Source of the DNA: Candidatus Kapaibacterium sp.
GTDB taxonomy: Bacteria > Bacteroidota > Ignavibacteria > Kapaibacteriales > UBA2268
NCBI GenBank assembly: GCA_028691175.1
Contig: JAQUZU010000049.1
Location: forward strand, 5,001-12,995
Length of the DNA: 7,995 nucleotides
Direction of reading: 5' to 3'
The translations under genes and the position numbers were made by a program. Below the pieces are notes generated by a model. That model was not told the DNA's origin and made no database searches. It saw nothing but the letters and a program-made list of their open reading frames with translations. Below, in pieces: positions 7,605 through 7,995 of this stretch (positions are counted from its first letter, which is position 1; every line of letters begins with the position of its first letter).

Positions 7605-7995
7605 ATGTTTACAGGAGTGTTTATTTTACTTGGTTGCATTACATTCAGAATGAAGTATGTAGAGGGCGGCACTTTCGAAATGGGAACAGCTGAAAATTCG
7701 GAAATTCCCGCTCATAACGTAAATTTCAAGTATGATTTCCACCTCGGCGAAACCGAAGTTATGGAGGCTCTCTGGGACGAAATCATGGATAAAAAATTTC
7801 GATTAATCAAAGAAGGCGACTGCTACCCGGTTCAGTATGTAACTTGGATAGAATGCAATGAATTTATACGCAGACTAAATAAACTGACCGGATTGAAGTT
7901 CCGGATGCCGAGCGAAGCCGAGTGGGAATATGCGGCACGCGGCGGAAATAAATCGCATGATTATACGTATGCGGGTAGCAATGATATCGACGAAG
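7605..7995 (+). CDS. FGE-sulfatase (SUMF1-type) domain protein, cut by the window end
   Basis: Only the first 130 codons are present. From the ATG at 7605, residues 16-130 match the opening of the formylglycine-generating-enzyme/SUMF1 fold: YVEGGTFEMG (18-27), LGETEVMEALWDEIM (47-61), PVQYVTW (75-81), and KFRMPSEAEWEYAARGG (98-114) followed by YTYAGS. This family includes true sulfatase-activating enzymes, EgtB-like enzymes and many Bacteroidota proteins of unknown role, including gliding-motility lipoproteins. The catalytic Cys region lies beyond the window, so the subtype is undecided. The start is uncertain: the frame is open from 7542. Starting at 7605 gives ILLGC, a lipobox-like Cys11 after a short hydrophobic stretch with no basic residue. 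A TTG at 7560 would add a basic N-region, and the ATG at 7650 would drop the signal. None has a good ribosome site. It is divergent from the beta-lactamase gene. Confidence 0.88.
   Translation, partial: MFTGVFILLGCITFRMKYVEGGTFEMGTAENSEIPAHNVNFKYDFHLGETEVMEALWDEIMDKKFRLIKEGDCYPVQYVTWIECNEFIRRLNKLTGLKFRMPSEAEWEYAARGGNKSHDYTYAGSNDIDE

Overview
The window suggests a bacterium of the Bacteroidota/Chlorobi (FCB) side of the tree. This rests on the style of the Lon and HflX proteins, the short Cys-anchored lipoproteins, an FGE/SUMF1-domain protein, and two candidate promoters resembling the Bacteroidetes consensus (TTTG, about 20 bases, TAnnTTTG). The genus cannot be fixed from this sequence. The deeper-branching lineages of the group are as plausible as classical Bacteroidales.

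Left part (1-600): the 3' end of a 23S rRNA gene, a short AT-rich spacer with a hairpin and no tRNA, a complete 5S rRNA, then a T run and a strong hairpin that close the rRNA operon. Bases 600-800 hold no clear gene, but they contain a plausible promoter for the next operon.

Middle left (801-2603, + strand): two AT-rich genes joined stop-to-start. Both encode predicted lipoproteins: a 440-residue protein with recurring beta-propeller-like strand motifs, and a 159-residue thioredoxin-fold protein with a CxxC pair and a cis-proline motif. They probably act together outside the inner membrane, but their substrate is unknown. A perfect 12-bp hairpin at 2650-2684 separates them from the convergent cluster and probably serves both directions.

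Middle right (7416 down to 2707, - strand): three genes read in the order class D beta-lactamase, hflX, lon, with gaps of 28 and 86 bases. This looks like one operon, possibly with a second promoter before lon. It combines a periplasmic beta-lactam hydrolase, a ribosome-splitting GTPase and the main ATP-dependent protease. All three have intact catalytic motifs.

Right edge (7605-7995, + strand): the beginning of an FGE-sulfatase (SUMF1-type) domain gene, divergent from the beta-lactamase gene and cut by the window end. It may be a lipoprotein.

No CRISPR array, insertion sequence, tRNA or phage gene was seen. No clearly unprecedented system is visible. The most unusual points are the beta-lactamase/hflX/lon grouping and the uncharacterised propeller plus thioredoxin lipoprotein pair.
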